Positions 8,488 through 17,395 of a stretch of 64,000 bases of DNA are shown here, piece by piece; the first letter of the stretch is position 1, and the number at the start of each line of letters is the position of its first letter. The position numbers and the translations under genes were made by a program. The notes beneath the pieces were generated by a model. The model made no database searches. It was not told where the DNA came from and saw only the letters and a list, made by a program, of their open reading frames with translations. The stretch covers positions 27,807 through 91,806 of the forward strand of contig JBLGCL010000001.1 in the NCBI GenBank assembly GCA_047617305.1, in the 5' to 3' direction. The stretch comes from DATFIX01 sp047617305 (GTDB taxonomy: Archaea > Halobacteriota > Halobacteria > Halobacteriales > Natrialbaceae).

Positions 8488-8862
8488 GTGGACGCCCGCT
8501 ACGCGTTCCGGGTTCGGGTCCGGTTCGATCCCCGACCCGGCGTCTCGGTCGAGCCCGCGACCGTCGACCTCCGGTTCTATCGCCGGGCAGCCGAACCGGG
8601 CGAGGAGGGCTGGCTGTTCTTCCGGGACAACCTGTGGCGGGGCGAGGTGGCCGACGAGGAACACTTCCGCGATCTGGTCGCCGACGCGCTCGGCGTCGAG
8701 GTCGATTCCGTCTCGTTCGCCGCCCTCGAAACCGATCCCGAGTACCTCGACGCGCTGAAGGCGGCAATCGGGGCGGACCTCGAACCGTTCAGGGCCGACT
8801 CGGTCGACGAGGTCCTCACGAAGTACCTCGGGAGTTCGATCGAGGTCCGCGATTCGCTGTAG
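8488..8862 (+). CDS. LWR-salt protein
   Basis: A 124-residue soluble protein of the haloarchaeal LWR-salt family, recognised by the internal motif FFRDNLWRGEVAD that gives the family its name. No catalytic residues or membrane segments are evident and the function is not known. Translation starts at a GTG 3 bp after the stop of the pterin dehydratase gene, indicating an operon. No ATG is available at a sensible position. The C-terminus SSIEVRDSL is well defined by a TAG. The close coupling to PCD suggests a shared physiological context but does not establish a role in pterin chemistry. Confidence 0.8.
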   Translation: MDARYAFRVRVRFDPRPGVSVEPATVDLRFYRRAAEPGEEGWLFFRDNLWRGEVADEEHFRDLVADALGVEVDSVSFAALETDPEYLDALKAAIGADLEPFRADSVDEVLTKYLGSSIEVRDSL

Positions 8863-8930
8863 GGCGGGTGCGAACCGGCCACACGGAGCCGGAAAGCACT
8901 TATTATCGACTCACCTACTCCCCGTTCCCG

Positions 8931-9563
8931 ATGGTCGCCGACGAGTACGACTTCTGGCTGCTGGACCTGGACGGCACGCTGGTCGACGTCGAGGAGGACT
9001 ACGTCCACGCGGTGTTCGACGAGGTCGGCGACCGCCTCGGTCGGGAGTTCACCGACCGGGAGGCCGAGATGCTCTGGTACGGGCTGAACGGCTCCCGGAA
9101 CGCCTGGCTCGAGGACCGCGGCATCGACCCGGAGACGTTCTGGCCGGTCTTCCACGACGTGGAGGACGGCGACCGCCGGGCCGCCCACTCGTACGTTCAC
9201 GAGGACGCCCGGTTCGTCGCCGACCTCGACGTTCCGACCGGGATCGTCACGCACTCGCGCCCGTTCCTCGCGAACCCGGTGCTGGACGAACTCGACGTCC
9301 GCGACTGGTTCGACACCGTCGTCTTCTGTAGCAACGACCTCGGTTGGAAGCCGGATCCCCGCCCCGTCCGTCGGGCGATGAAGGACCTCGGGGTGGCGCA
9401 CAACGGCCACGTCGGGGTCCTCGCGGGCGACAGCAGCAGCGACGTCGGCGCTGCCTGGAACGCCGGGCTCGACGCGGTTCACGTCGAGCGTCATTCCCCG
9501 GAAGCCAGAGGGCATTGCGTCCGGGCCGATTACCGGGTATCCGCGCTGGACGAACTGTTGTAG
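8931..9563 (+). CDS. HAD family hydrolase (phosphoglycolate phosphatase-like)
   Basis: A 210-residue haloacid dehalogenase superfamily phosphatase. Motif I is FWLLDLDGTLVDVEE with both aspartates, motif II is GIVTHSRP, motif III is the Lys in GWKPDPRP, and motif IV is VLAGDSSSDVGAAWNAG. A helical cap of roughly 80 residues lies between motifs I and II, as in the beta-phosphoglucomutase/Gph subfamily. The substrate cannot be read from the sequence. The ATG at 8931 is about 28 bp after the A/T-rich element CTTATTATCG, so this gene probably has its own promoter although it follows the LWR-salt gene closely. Confidence 0.85.
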   Translation: MVADEYDFWLLDLDGTLVDVEEDYVHAVFDEVGDRLGREFTDREAEMLWYGLNGSRNAWLEDRGIDPETFWPVFHDVEDGDRRAAHSYVHEDARFVADLDVPTGIVTHSRPFLANPVLDELDVRDWFDTVVFCSNDLGWKPDPRPVRRAMKDLGVAHNGHVGVLAGDSSSDVGAAWNAGLDAVHVERHSPEARGHCVRADYRVSALDELL

Positions 9564-9584
9564 ATCGTCAGTTGCCGGTAGTCC

Positions 9585-11477
9585 TCAGTGGTCCAGGGTT
9601 TCGTACCCCGGCAGATCCTCGATAATCGAATCGACGTCGTGGATCGCTTCTTCGAGCGCCTGAACACCCGCCTTCCCCGTCCGGTCCGGGTTGGCGTGCA
9701 CGCGGACGACTTGTTCGCCGAGCGGGACGAACCCCAGGCCGAGCGCTTCCGCGGTCGCCCGGAGACCGACGCCCGCGTCGGCGTCCCCGGCTGCCACCTT
9801 CCGGGGCGGGCTCTCGTGAGCGCGTGCCGATAGGTCCCAGCCGTCGATGGCGGCCTCGAGGTCCCGCCGGTCCGCGCCGCGCTCGTCGGCGAGGCCGGCG
9901 ACGGCGTTCGCGAGGGTCGTCCGGAGCCCCGAGTCCGTCGTTCGGTTGATCAGGCGCAGATCCCGATCGACGAGGTCGTCCAGGCCCTCGATCTCCTCGG
10001 GATTACCCGCTGGGACGACCAGCCCCCAGTTCCGGGTCCACAACCCAAGCGTCTCGGCGTCCACCTCGCGATCGACGGGGCCCGCAGTCACGGCCACGTC
10101 CGGAACCCCGTTTCGAAGGCGACGGAGCCCCTCGCGGCTGCCGACAGCGAGGTATCGAGGCCGGTCGAGGCGGTCGAGCAGGCGCGAGAGGACGGGGTCG
10201 TCCTCGCCGACGCCGAACAGCGTGGGCGGGCGCACGTCCGGCGAGAACAGCTGGACGGTCACGGTCTCGCTCTCGCCGAGGTACTCGGTGTCGGGGTCCA
10301 CGTCGACGACGCCGTCGGCCTCGACGAGGCTGGTGGTGGCGCCGCTGCCCTTGTCGACCGGGTAGACTCGGAGGTTCCCCCACCCGTCCTCGACGAGACC
10401 GACGGGGAGGAAGCGCCGCCGCCCCTCGCTGTAGCGGACCCGGGAAAGCATCGATCCTTCGACGGTCGCGGTCTGTGGTTCGGGCAAGCCCGCGGCCCGG
10501 CGGATCGCCGGGGCGACGAAGGTCCGGAAGATCGTGAGTGCGGACACCGGGTAGCCCGGCAATCCGACGTAGGCGCCGCCCTCGAGGCGCCCGACGAGCA
10601 TGGGCTTGCCCGGCTTGACGGCCACGCCGTGGAGGAGCAACTCGCCGCTGTCCTCGATGACCCGGTAGATCACGTCGACGGCGCTCGCGCTGGTGGACCC
10701 CGACGAGAGGACGAGGTCGCACTCCGCGGCGGCCTCCCGGAGGATCCGCTCGAGTTCCTCGACGTCGTCGCCGGCGTGCGGGTACAACCGGGGTTCGCCG
10801 CCGACCTCCTCGACGGCGCTGGCGATCGCGTAGCTGTTGACGTCGTGTATCTGGCCCCGGTCGTGGTCGAGCGGATCGCCGGGCCTGACGAGTTCGTCGC
10901 CGGTCGAGACGACCCCGACCGTCGGTCGTCCCTTGACGGGGACCTCGTCCACGCCCAGGGCCGAGAGCAGGCCGATCTCGCGGGGCGTGAGCCGGGTGCC
11001 GGGCCCGAGCGCGCGTTCGCCGGCGGCCACGTCCGCGCCGGCAAGCATCACGTTGTCGCCGGGCGCGACGGACTTCCGGAACAGGATCTCGCCGTCACTG
11101 TCGTCCGTTTGCTCGACCGGCACCATCGCGTCCGCCCCCGGGGGCATGACCGCCCCGGTGGAGATCTCCACGCACTCGCCCTCCCCGACCGTCTCGTCGG
11201 GGGCCTCGCCGGCGTGGACCTCGCCGACGAGTTCGAGCGCGACGGGGTCGACCTCGTCCGCGCCGAAGGTGTCCCGCCCCCGGACGGCGTACCCGTCGAG
11301 GGTCGCCCGGTCGAACCCCGGGACGTCGATGGCGGCGTCCATTCGCTCGGCGAGGACGCGACCGCGGGCGTCCTCGAGCGGCACCGTCTCGGGGTCCGGT
11401 TCGAGGGCGAGGCTCGCGATCGTCTCGTGGGCTTCCTCCGGCGGGGCGAGGTCCCGGAACTCCTTGCGGTCGGTCAC
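9585..11477 (-). CDS. moeA: Molybdopterin molybdotransferase fused to a periplasmic-binding-like domain
   Basis: A two-domain protein of 630 residues. Residues 1 to about 405 are MoeA, which inserts molybdate into adenylylated molybdopterin: motifs VPGFDRATLDGYAVRG, VGVVSTGDELV, VLSSGSTSASAVDV and YVGLPGYPVSA. Residues from about 415 onwards form a LysR-substrate-binding/PBP-like domain (VAVTAGPVDRE, WGLVVPAGNPEEI, DAGVGLRATAEALGLGFVPL) of the kind fused to MoeA in many archaea and thought to sense molybdate or tungstate. The GTG start overlaps the stop of the upstream moeA by 4 bp (GTGA), so the two genes form a coupled operon. Why two MoeA copies are needed is not proven; Mo versus W specialisation is one hypothesis. 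Confidence 0.9.
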   Translation of the reverse strand: MTDRKEFRDLAPPEEAHETIASLALEPDPETVPLEDARGRVLAERMDAAIDVPGFDRATLDGYAVRGRDTFGADEVDPVALELVGEVHAGEAPDETVGEGECVEISTGAVMPPGADAMVPVEQTDDSDGEILFRKSVAPGDNVMLAGADVAAGERALGPGTRLTPREIGLLSALGVDEVPVKGRPTVGVVSTGDELVRPGDPLDHDRGQIHDVNSYAIASAVEEVGGEPRLYPHAGDDVEELERILREAAAECDLVLSSGSTSASAVDVIYRVIEDSGELLLHGVAVKPGKPMLVGRLEGGAYVGLPGYPVSALTIFRTFVAPAIRRAAGLPEPQTATVEGSMLSRVRYSEGRRRFLPVGLVEDGWGNLRVYPVDKGSGATTSLVEADGVVDVDPDTEYLGESETVTVQLFSPDVRPPTLFGVGEDDPVLSRLLDRLDRPRYLAVGSREGLRRLRNGVPDVAVTAGPVDREVDAETLGLWTRNWGLVVPAGNPEEIEGLDDLVDRDLRLINRTTDSGLRTTLANAVAGLADERGADRRDLEAAIDGWDLSARAHESPPRKVAAGDADAGVGLRATAEALGLGFVPLGEQVVRVHANPDRTGKAGVQALEEAIHDVDSIIEDLPGYETLDH

Positions 11478-12703
11478 GGCAACCACTCCCAGTCCTGCAC
11501 GGCGACGATGTCGTCCTCGGGCAGTCCCTCGACGCCCTCGCGGATCTCGATCCAGCCGTCGGCGAGCGCCACCGAGGAGAGGATGCCGGACCCGGAGGCG
11601 CGGGTCGGGACGGCGACGCGCTCGCCGTCCTTCGTCTCCAGCGAGACGCGGGCGAACGTCCGGATGCCGGGCTCGCTCGGGATCTTGCGATCCAGGCGCG
11701 CGGGGAACGTCGGCGGGTCGGTCAGCCGGAGGTCGCCCGCCCACTTCACGGCCGGTCGGAGGAACTGGACGGCGTTGACGATGCACGCGACCGGGAACCC
11801 CGGCAGCATGATCACCGGCGTCTCCCCGACGACCCCCAGCGCGACCGGGTGGCCGGGCTTGAGCGCGACCCCGTGAACCATGACCTCGCCCATCTCGTCG
11901 ATCACCTCGGGGATGAGGTCCCGCTCGCCGACCGACGATCCGCCCGTCGTGACGACCACGTCGTGGTCGAGGTCGCGCTCGACGGCCTCGCGGAGCGTCT
12001 CGCGATCGTCCGTGACGACGTCCCGGTACGACGGCTCGCCGCCCCACCGGCGGACGAGGTTGGAGACGGTCAGCCCGTTCGTTTCGATGACCTCCCCGGG
12101 ATCGGGATCCGACTGCACGAGTTCCTCGCCCGTCGGGATCACGCTCACCCGCGGGCGCTCCCGGACGGCCACGGTCTCGATCCCGGTCGATTTCAGCAGC
12201 CCCAGGTCCGAGGGCCGGAGTTGATGCCCCGGTTCGTAGAGTTCGGCCCGGGCCTCGACGTCCTCGCCGACCGGGCCGACGTTCTCGCCCTCGGCCGCGG
12301 CGTCGAACACCTCGATCTCGTCGCCGACCCGCTCGACGTCCTCGACCTTGACGACCGCGTCGGCACCGTCGGGGAGTTCGCTCCCCGTGTGAACCCTGAC
12401 GGCGTCGTCGCCCTGCACCGGGCCCTCCTCGATCTCCCGCAAGACGGTCGGCGAGCGCTCGCTCGCGCCGAAGGTGCTCTCGGCCCGGACGGCGTAGCCG
12501 TCCATGGCGGCCCGCGGATAGTGCGGCACGGCCAGTTCGGCCCGCACCGACTCCGCCAGGGCCCGCCCGTCGGCCGAATCGAGGCCGACGAATTCCGACC
12601 GGTCGACCTTCGAGACGACCGTCCGCAGCGCCTCGCGGGCCTCGTCGATCCGGGTCCTGTCCTTGAACCCGGCTTCCGTGATGTCCTCGCTCGTGTCGTT
12701 CAT
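11474..12703 (-). CDS. moeA: Molybdopterin molybdotransferase MoeA
   Basis: A stand-alone MoeA of 409 residues. The N-terminal part has YPRAAMDGYAVRA, then GSELPDGADAVVKVED; the molybdopterin-binding domain has VSVIPTGEELV, DVVVTTGGSSVGERD and VIMLPGFPVACIV. A C-terminal beta-barrel domain ends the protein. It catalyses metal insertion in molybdenum (or tungsten) cofactor biosynthesis in the cytosol. The start at 12703 matches the family N-terminus and follows a short A/T-rich promoter region shared with the divergent GIDE-like gene. It is the first gene of a two-gene operon with the PBP-fused paralog. Confidence 0.93.
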   Translation of the reverse strand: MNDTSEDITEAGFKDRTRIDEAREALRTVVSKVDRSEFVGLDSADGRALAESVRAELAVPHYPRAAMDGYAVRAESTFGASERSPTVLREIEEGPVQGDDAVRVHTGSELPDGADAVVKVEDVERVGDEIEVFDAAAEGENVGPVGEDVEARAELYEPGHQLRPSDLGLLKSTGIETVAVRERPRVSVIPTGEELVQSDPDPGEVIETNGLTVSNLVRRWGGEPSYRDVVTDDRETLREAVERDLDHDVVVTTGGSSVGERDLIPEVIDEMGEVMVHGVALKPGHPVALGVVGETPVIMLPGFPVACIVNAVQFLRPAVKWAGDLRLTDPPTFPARLDRKIPSEPGIRTFARVSLETKDGERVAVPTRASGSGILSSVALADGWIEIREGVEGLPEDDIVAVQDWEWLP

Positions 12704-12814
12704 ACCACCAGCCTGGCACGGGGCGACCAAAAACCCCTCGCGAGTCGGTCGGTCCTGCCGTTTATCCCGTCGGCGAGGGCCATCCTTTATGCGCGACCGA
12801 TGTGGAGGGGAACC

Positions 12815-13614
12815 ATGACGCTGCCCCTGCCCGTCCTCGCCCTCGGTGGTCTCGTCGTCGCGGTCGGCGGCGGCTACGGCCTGCGCGAACTGTGGATGGC
12901 CTACCGCGTCTACGCCCGCGAACCGGACGCCGTCATGGACGCGGCCGACGGCGGCCACGTGGAACTTGAAGGGACGGCCCGGCCCGCCGCGGGGACGGTC
13001 GACGGGCCGTTCACCGGCGAGGAACCCCTGATCTGCGACTCGAGGTCGAGGAGTACCGCTCCAGCGGAAAAAGCAGTTCCTGGCGGACGATCGACGACGA
13101 CAGGATCGCCGTCCCGTTCCTCGTCGACGAGGGGACCGGGACCGTCCTGGTGGAACCGGCCGGCGCCCGGACGAACATCCCGACGGAAACGAAGATACGG
13201 GTCGACGGCGGCGAGGAACCACCGGCCAGGATCCGCCGGTTCATCGAGGGCAACCCCGACGTGGACAGCGAGAACACCAGCCTCGACCTGAAAGTGATCG
13301 AGTTGAACACGGGCAGCGACCGGCGATACGTCGAGCGCCGACCCGACCCCGACGAGGACGTCCACGTCCTCGGGCACGCCCGCTACGGGCGCGACGGGCT
13401 GGACTACGCGGGGTCGGTCAACGCCGTGATCGGGCCTCGCCTGGACGGGGCAGCATCGCTCCGCGCGCGGGACGGCGATCGCCTCGGCGGCCGTGGATTC
13501 GTCGTCTCCGACGCCGCGGAACGCGGCGCAGTCTGGCGGATCGCGAAGCCGGGGCTGGTCGCGCTGTTCCTGGCGGCGCTCGGGGCGGGGTTCGTCGCCC
13601 TGCTCTCGGTATGA
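12815..13614 (+). pseudogene. GIDE-domain membrane protein, frameshifted
   Basis: The gene is split between two frames. The first part (from ATG 12815, 28 bp after CCTTTATGC) encodes a membrane segment LPVLALGGLVVAVGGGYGL and runs to PFTGEEPLICD near 13040. The second part continues in another frame with EVEEYRSSGKSSSW, AVPFLVDEGTGTVLVEP and a C-terminal membrane helix (ALFLAALGAGFVALLSV). The joined product has the GIDE domain pattern of E3-ubiquitin-ligase-like membrane proteins found in many haloarchaea. One missing base in a TAC codon near 13042 (GACTCGAG instead of GACTACGAG) would restore a single frame. It could be a recent pseudogene or an assembly error. Confidence 0.75.
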
Positions 13615-13652
13615 CCACCGCCTTTTTCGCCCCTGCAACCCAATCCCCCTCC

Positions 13653-14027
13653 ATGTCAGCGCTGCGCGACGCCCTGCGAGACCTGCCAGACTCCATCTAC
13701 GCGGACCTGCTCGAGTCGGAGGACGCTTACCTCGTGATCGTGGATTTACCCGGCGCGACGGGTGACTCGACCGACGTCTACGTCGAGGAGGGCCGAGTTC
13801 GCATCGAGGCGAGCCGGGAGAAGGACGTTCCCCGCGAGTTCCGTTACGTCCAGGAGGAGCGCCCGCTCTTCCTCGACGCCGAACTCCCGCTCCCGCCCGA
13901 CGCCAGCGAGCGCGGGACCGAGGCGACCGTCGAGCGGGGCGTCCTCGACCTGCGCATTCCGAAACGCTCGGCGGCCGGGACGACGGTCGAGATCGAGGAG
14001 AGCCCCGACGACCCCGAGGACGCGTAA
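13653..14027 (+). CDS. Hsp20/alpha-crystallin family small heat-shock protein
   Basis: A 124-residue alpha-crystallin domain protein: YLVIVDLPGATG begins the domain, RVRIEASREKD and the final strands GVLDLRIPKR follow, and the acidic tail ends EESPDDPEDA. The IxI-type C-terminal anchor is weak. Small heat-shock proteins form oligomers that hold unfolding proteins. The ATG at 13653 follows a T-rich element (CCTTTTTCGC) about 28 bp upstream. An ATG at 13611 overlapping the previous gene is less likely. The ABC1-kinase gene begins only 5 bp after the stop, suggesting co-transcription. Confidence 0.82.
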   Translation: MSALRDALRDLPDSIYADLLESEDAYLVIVDLPGATGDSTDVYVEEGRVRIEASREKDVPREFRYVQEERPLFLDAELPLPPDASERGTEATVERGVLDLRIPKRSAAGTTVEIEESPDDPEDA

Positions 14028-14032
14028 GGGGG

Positions 14033-15709
14033 GTGGTCACGCTGGTCTTCCTCCGGGCGTACAAGCGGTTCTTCGTCGTCGCGTGGCAGTTCCTGCCCCT
14101 GTTGCTCGCCTACGCGCGGGACCGCCGTCGGTTCCTGCTCTTCGGGGGTCGGCGCTCGGTCGACGCCGAGACCCGAGTTCGGCGGGCCGAGCGATTGCTC
14201 GATTCCCTGTTGACGCTGGGGCCGACGTTCATCAAGATCGGCCAGTTACTCTCGACCCGACCGGACGTGCTCCCCCCGGAGTACATCGACGTCCTCTCCC
14301 AGCTCCAGGACGAGGTCCCGCCCGCCCCCTGGGCGGACGCCAGGGAGGTGATCGAGGCGGAACTCGGGCCCGTCGACGAATACTTCGACGAGTTCGACAC
14401 CGACGCGATCAGCGGGGCGAGCCTCGGCCAGGTCTACCGGGCGTCGATCGACGGCGAGGACGTCGCCGTGAAGATCCGACGCCCGGGCGTCAAAACCCTC
14501 GTCGAGGCCGACCTGCGGGTCGTCCGCTGGTCGCTCCCCATCCTGATGCGGTTCGTCGACGAGGCGCGGGCGTTCTCGCTGGAGAACCTCGCCGACGAGT
14601 TCGCGACGGTGATCCGCCAGGAGATGGACTACGAACGCGAGGCCCGAATGCTCACCGAGATTCGGGGTAATTTCGCCGACGACGAGGGCATTATCGTCCC
14701 ACAGGTCGTCGATTCCCACTCCGGTCCCACAGTGCTCACTATGAAGTACGTGCCGGGGACGAAGATCACCGACGTCGAGTCCCTCGACGAGAAAGGGATC
14801 GACCTCAGTCGTGTCGCCGAACGACTCACCCGGGCGTACTTCAAGATGATCATCGAGGACGGGGTCTACCACGCCGATCCCCATCCGGGGAACCTCGCTA
14901 TCCAGGAGGACGGGTCGATCGTCTTCTACGACTTCGGGATGAGCGGCCGCGTCGACGAGTACATCCAGGAGCGCATCGTCGAGTTCTACGTCGCCGTCGC
15001 CAACCGGGACACCGACGCCATCCTCGACGCCCTGATCGCCATCGGGACGCTGAGTCCCGACGCGGACCGGCAACTCATGGGCGAGGTGATGGAACTGGCG
15101 ATCCAGGACGCCCGGGGACGGGACGTCGACCAGTATCGCGTCCAGCAGATCGTCGGCCAGATCGAGGACTCGATCTACGAGTTCCCCTTCCGCTTGCCCC
15201 CGAACCTCGCGCTGGTCCTCCGGGTCGCCACGGTCGTCGAGGGGGTCTGCGTGACGCTCGATCCGGAATTCGACTTCATCGAGACCGCCACCGACTACCT
15301 CACCGAGCAGGGGTACCGCGAGGAGTCGATCCGTCAGTACCTCTCGGAGACGGGCGAGGAGTTCCAGGACGCCGCCTGGTCGATGCTGCGGGTCCCGCCG
15401 AAACTGGAGGCGGCGCTCGACCGCGTCGACCGGGAGAGCCTCACCGTCCGGGCCGAACTGCGCGATCCGCAGGACCTCTACAGCGAACTCGCCCGCCGGA
15501 TGATCTACGGGTTCGTCCTCGCCGCCGGACTCCTGTCCGCCGCGCTCCTCTACGCGGCCGACAAACTCCCCGGCGCCGTCGTCGCGCTGGGGATCAGTTT
15601 CGTCACGTTCGTCATGCTCTACCGGTCGTTCCGCGAGCCCCGCGGGTTCCCCCGCCAGCCGCAGTTCACCCGACAGGCGATGCGACAGCGCGAGCGCGAG
15701 GAGGACTGA
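14033..15709 (+). CDS. ABC1/UbiB/AarF family atypical kinase
   Basis: A 558-residue protein-kinase-like protein of the ABC1 (UbiB/COQ8) family. The hallmark KxGQ motif is present in FIKIGQLLSTRPDVLPPEY; the Ala-rich loop is GASLGQVYRA; the nucleotide-binding Lys is in VAVKIRRPG; the catalytic-like loop is YHADPHPGNL; and the metal site is FYDFGMSGR. Two C-terminal membrane segments near residues 490-540 anchor it. Family members support isoprenoid-quinone synthesis by ATPase rather than protein kinase activity; haloarchaeal substrates are untested. It starts at a GTG 5 bp after the Hsp20 stop, so it is probably coupled to that gene. Confidence 0.9.
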   Translation: MVTLVFLRAYKRFFVVAWQFLPLLLAYARDRRRFLLFGGRRSVDAETRVRRAERLLDSLLTLGPTFIKIGQLLSTRPDVLPPEYIDVLSQLQDEVPPAPWADAREVIEAELGPVDEYFDEFDTDAISGASLGQVYRASIDGEDVAVKIRRPGVKTLVEADLRVVRWSLPILMRFVDEARAFSLENLADEFATVIRQEMDYEREARMLTEIRGNFADDEGIIVPQVVDSHSGPTVLTMKYVPGTKITDVESLDEKGIDLSRVAERLTRAYFKMIIEDGVYHADPHPGNLAIQEDGSIVFYDFGMSGRVDEYIQERIVEFYVAVANRDTDAILDALIAIGTLSPDADRQLMGEVMELAIQDARGRDVDQYRVQQIVGQIEDSIYEFPFRLPPNLALVLRVATVVEGVCVTLDPEFDFIETATDYLTEQGYREESIRQYLSETGEEFQDAAWSMLRVPPKLEAALDRVDRESLTVRAELRDPQDLYSELARRMIYGFVLAAGLLSAALLYAADKLPGAVVALGISFVTFVMLYRSFREPRGFPRQPQFTRQAMRQREREED

Positions 15710-15797
15710 ACGCCCGGTTGTACGCGGGGAGCGACGACGAACCACCGGAATGGCCGGCACGGGAACGCCCTTGTCCTTGGGCGTCGTGGGCACCCCC

Positions 15798-16886
15798 ATG
15801 GAAATCGAACCGTTCGGTCTCGAGCGCTGGTTCGCCGAGTACGAACACGACGCCGACATCATGCTGGCCGAGAGCGGGATCCGGAGCCTCGACGCGTCCC
15901 GGTTCGACACCGATCCCGGGCCGGTCGGGTACGTCATCCCGACGAACGGCGACCCGGACTTCCGCGAGCGGATCGGCGAGCGGTACGACCGCCCGCGCGA
16001 CGAGGTGCTGTTCACGAACGGCACCCAGGAGGCGAACTTCCTGGCGTTCCTGGCGGCGATCGGGGGAACCGCCCCGGCGACGGAGAGCGGGGGCCACGCC
16101 GTCGTGATCACGCCGACCTACCAGGCGCTGCACGCCGTCCCCGAGGCGTTCGGCGAGGTGACCCGCGTGTCGCTCGATCCGCCCGAGTGGACGCTCGACG
16201 TGGACGCCGTCGCCGAGGCGGTGGAGCCCGACACGGACCTGATCGTGCTGAACAACCCGAACAACCCCACCGGCCGGTATCACGACCGGGCGGTCGTCGA
16301 CACCCTGTACGACCTCGCCGTGGACGCCGACGCGTACCTGCTCTGCGACGAGGTGTACCGCCTGCTGGCCGACGACCCGCTCCCGCCGGTCGCCAGCCTG
16401 GGCGAGCGCGGGGTCTCGACGACCAGCCTCACGAAGGCCTACGGACTGGCGGGGCTCCGGTTCGGTTGGATCGCCGGACCGGAGACGATCGTCGAGCGCG
16501 CCTGGAACTGGAAGGACTACACCACCATCTCGCCCTCGATCTTCGGCCAGCACGTCGCGAAGCAGGCGATCGAGAGCGAGGACGATATCCTGGCGGAGAA
16601 CCGGGAACTGGCCCGCGACCACCGCGACCGCGTGGGGGCCTTCGTCGACGAGTACGACCTGGAGTGGTACGATCCGGTGGGCGTCAACGGTTTCGTCACC
16701 GTCCCGGACGGTTTCGACGGGGGCCGCGAGTTCTGCCGGACCGTCGTCGAGGAGGAGAGCGTCGTCCTCGCGCCCGGCGGCCTCTTCGGCTTCCCCGGGT
16801 ACTTCCGGATCGGGTTCGGCCTCCCGACGAAGGAACTGACCGAGGGACTGGAACGGGTCGGGCGGGTCATCGACCGGCACGCCTGA
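15798..16886 (+). CDS. Class I/II PLP-dependent aminotransferase
   Basis: A 362-residue fold-type I aminotransferase. Recognisable elements are the nucleophile-side motif NNPNNPTGRYH, YLLCDEVYR (the Asp that contacts the pyridine nitrogen), the Schiff-base Lys in STTSLTKAYGLAGLRFGW, and the C-terminal Arg in YFRIGFGLP. The N-terminus ERWFAEYEHDADIMLAESGIR resembles a haloarchaeal/bacterial subgroup with no settled amino donor. The ATG at 15798 was chosen because the family begins at MEIEPFGLERW; an ATG at 15750 adds 16 unlike residues. It is not in an obvious pathway operon. Confidence 0.85.
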   Translation: MEIEPFGLERWFAEYEHDADIMLAESGIRSLDASRFDTDPGPVGYVIPTNGDPDFRERIGERYDRPRDEVLFTNGTQEANFLAFLAAIGGTAPATESGGHAVVITPTYQALHAVPEAFGEVTRVSLDPPEWTLDVDAVAEAVEPDTDLIVLNNPNNPTGRYHDRAVVDTLYDLAVDADAYLLCDEVYRLLADDPLPPVASLGERGVSTTSLTKAYGLAGLRFGWIAGPETIVERAWNWKDYTTISPSIFGQHVAKQAIESEDDILAENRELARDHRDRVGAFVDEYDLEWYDPVGVNGFVTVPDGFDGGREFCRTVVEEESVVLAPGGLFGFPGYFRIGFGLPTKELTEGLERVGRVIDRHA

Positions 16887-17003
16887 GGCCGTCCATCGCG
16901 AGTCTCGGCCGCGGTCGATATCGCTCAGACCGACGAAACCACCGCGAGGACCGGTCCAGGACGTTCCAAACGGTTTATACCGCCCCTCCGATTACGGCGC
17001 CAT

Positions 17004-17384
17004 ATGGCTAGAGAGCAGAAGGAAGTTCGCGACCTCCAGGAGGGCAACTACGTGATGATCGACGACGCGGCCTGCAAGATCCGCTCCTACAGCACGGCCA
17101 AGCCGGGCAAGCACGGCAGCGCGAAGGCCCGCATCGAGGCCAAGGGCGTCTTCGACGGCAAGAAGCGGTCGCTCTCCCAGCCCGTCGACGCCAAGGTGTG
17201 GGTGCCGATCATCAACCGCAAGCAGGGCCAGGTCGTCAGCGTCGAGTCCGACGACGTCGCCCAGGTGATGGACCTCGAAACCTACGAGACGATCACCATC
17301 TCCGTCCCCGACGCCGTCGACCTCTCGCCGGACGACGAGATCGAGTACCTCCAGATGGAAGACCAGCGCAAGATCCTCTCCTGA
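17004..17384 (+). CDS. eif5A: Translation factor eIF-5A (aIF5A)
   Basis: A 126-residue archaeal IF-5A with an N-terminal SH3-like domain and a C-terminal OB fold. The hypusination loop STAKPGKHGSAKAR is intact, with Lys36 as the residue modified to (deoxy)hypusine. The factor helps ribosomes at stalling sequences. The start is an ATG about 25-30 bp after the element GGTTTATACC, a strong leaderless promoter. The agmatinase gene begins 11 bp after the stop. In haloarchaea deoxyhypusine formation uses agmatine, so the pair, with deoxyhypusine synthase at 20271, forms a functional group. Confidence 0.97.
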   Translation: MAREQKEVRDLQEGNYVMIDDAACKIRSYSTAKPGKHGSAKARIEAKGVFDGKKRSLSQPVDAKVWVPIINRKQGQVVSVESDDVAQVMDLETYETITISVPDAVDLSPDDEIEYLQMEDQRKILS

Positions 17385-17395
17385 GGCCCATCGCC

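Noticed and set aside
11849..13291. A 480-codon plus-strand frame covering the start of the GIDE gene
   Set aside because: The first two thirds are antisense to moeA; only the last part, from 12815, is real and is included in the frameshifted GIDE entry.
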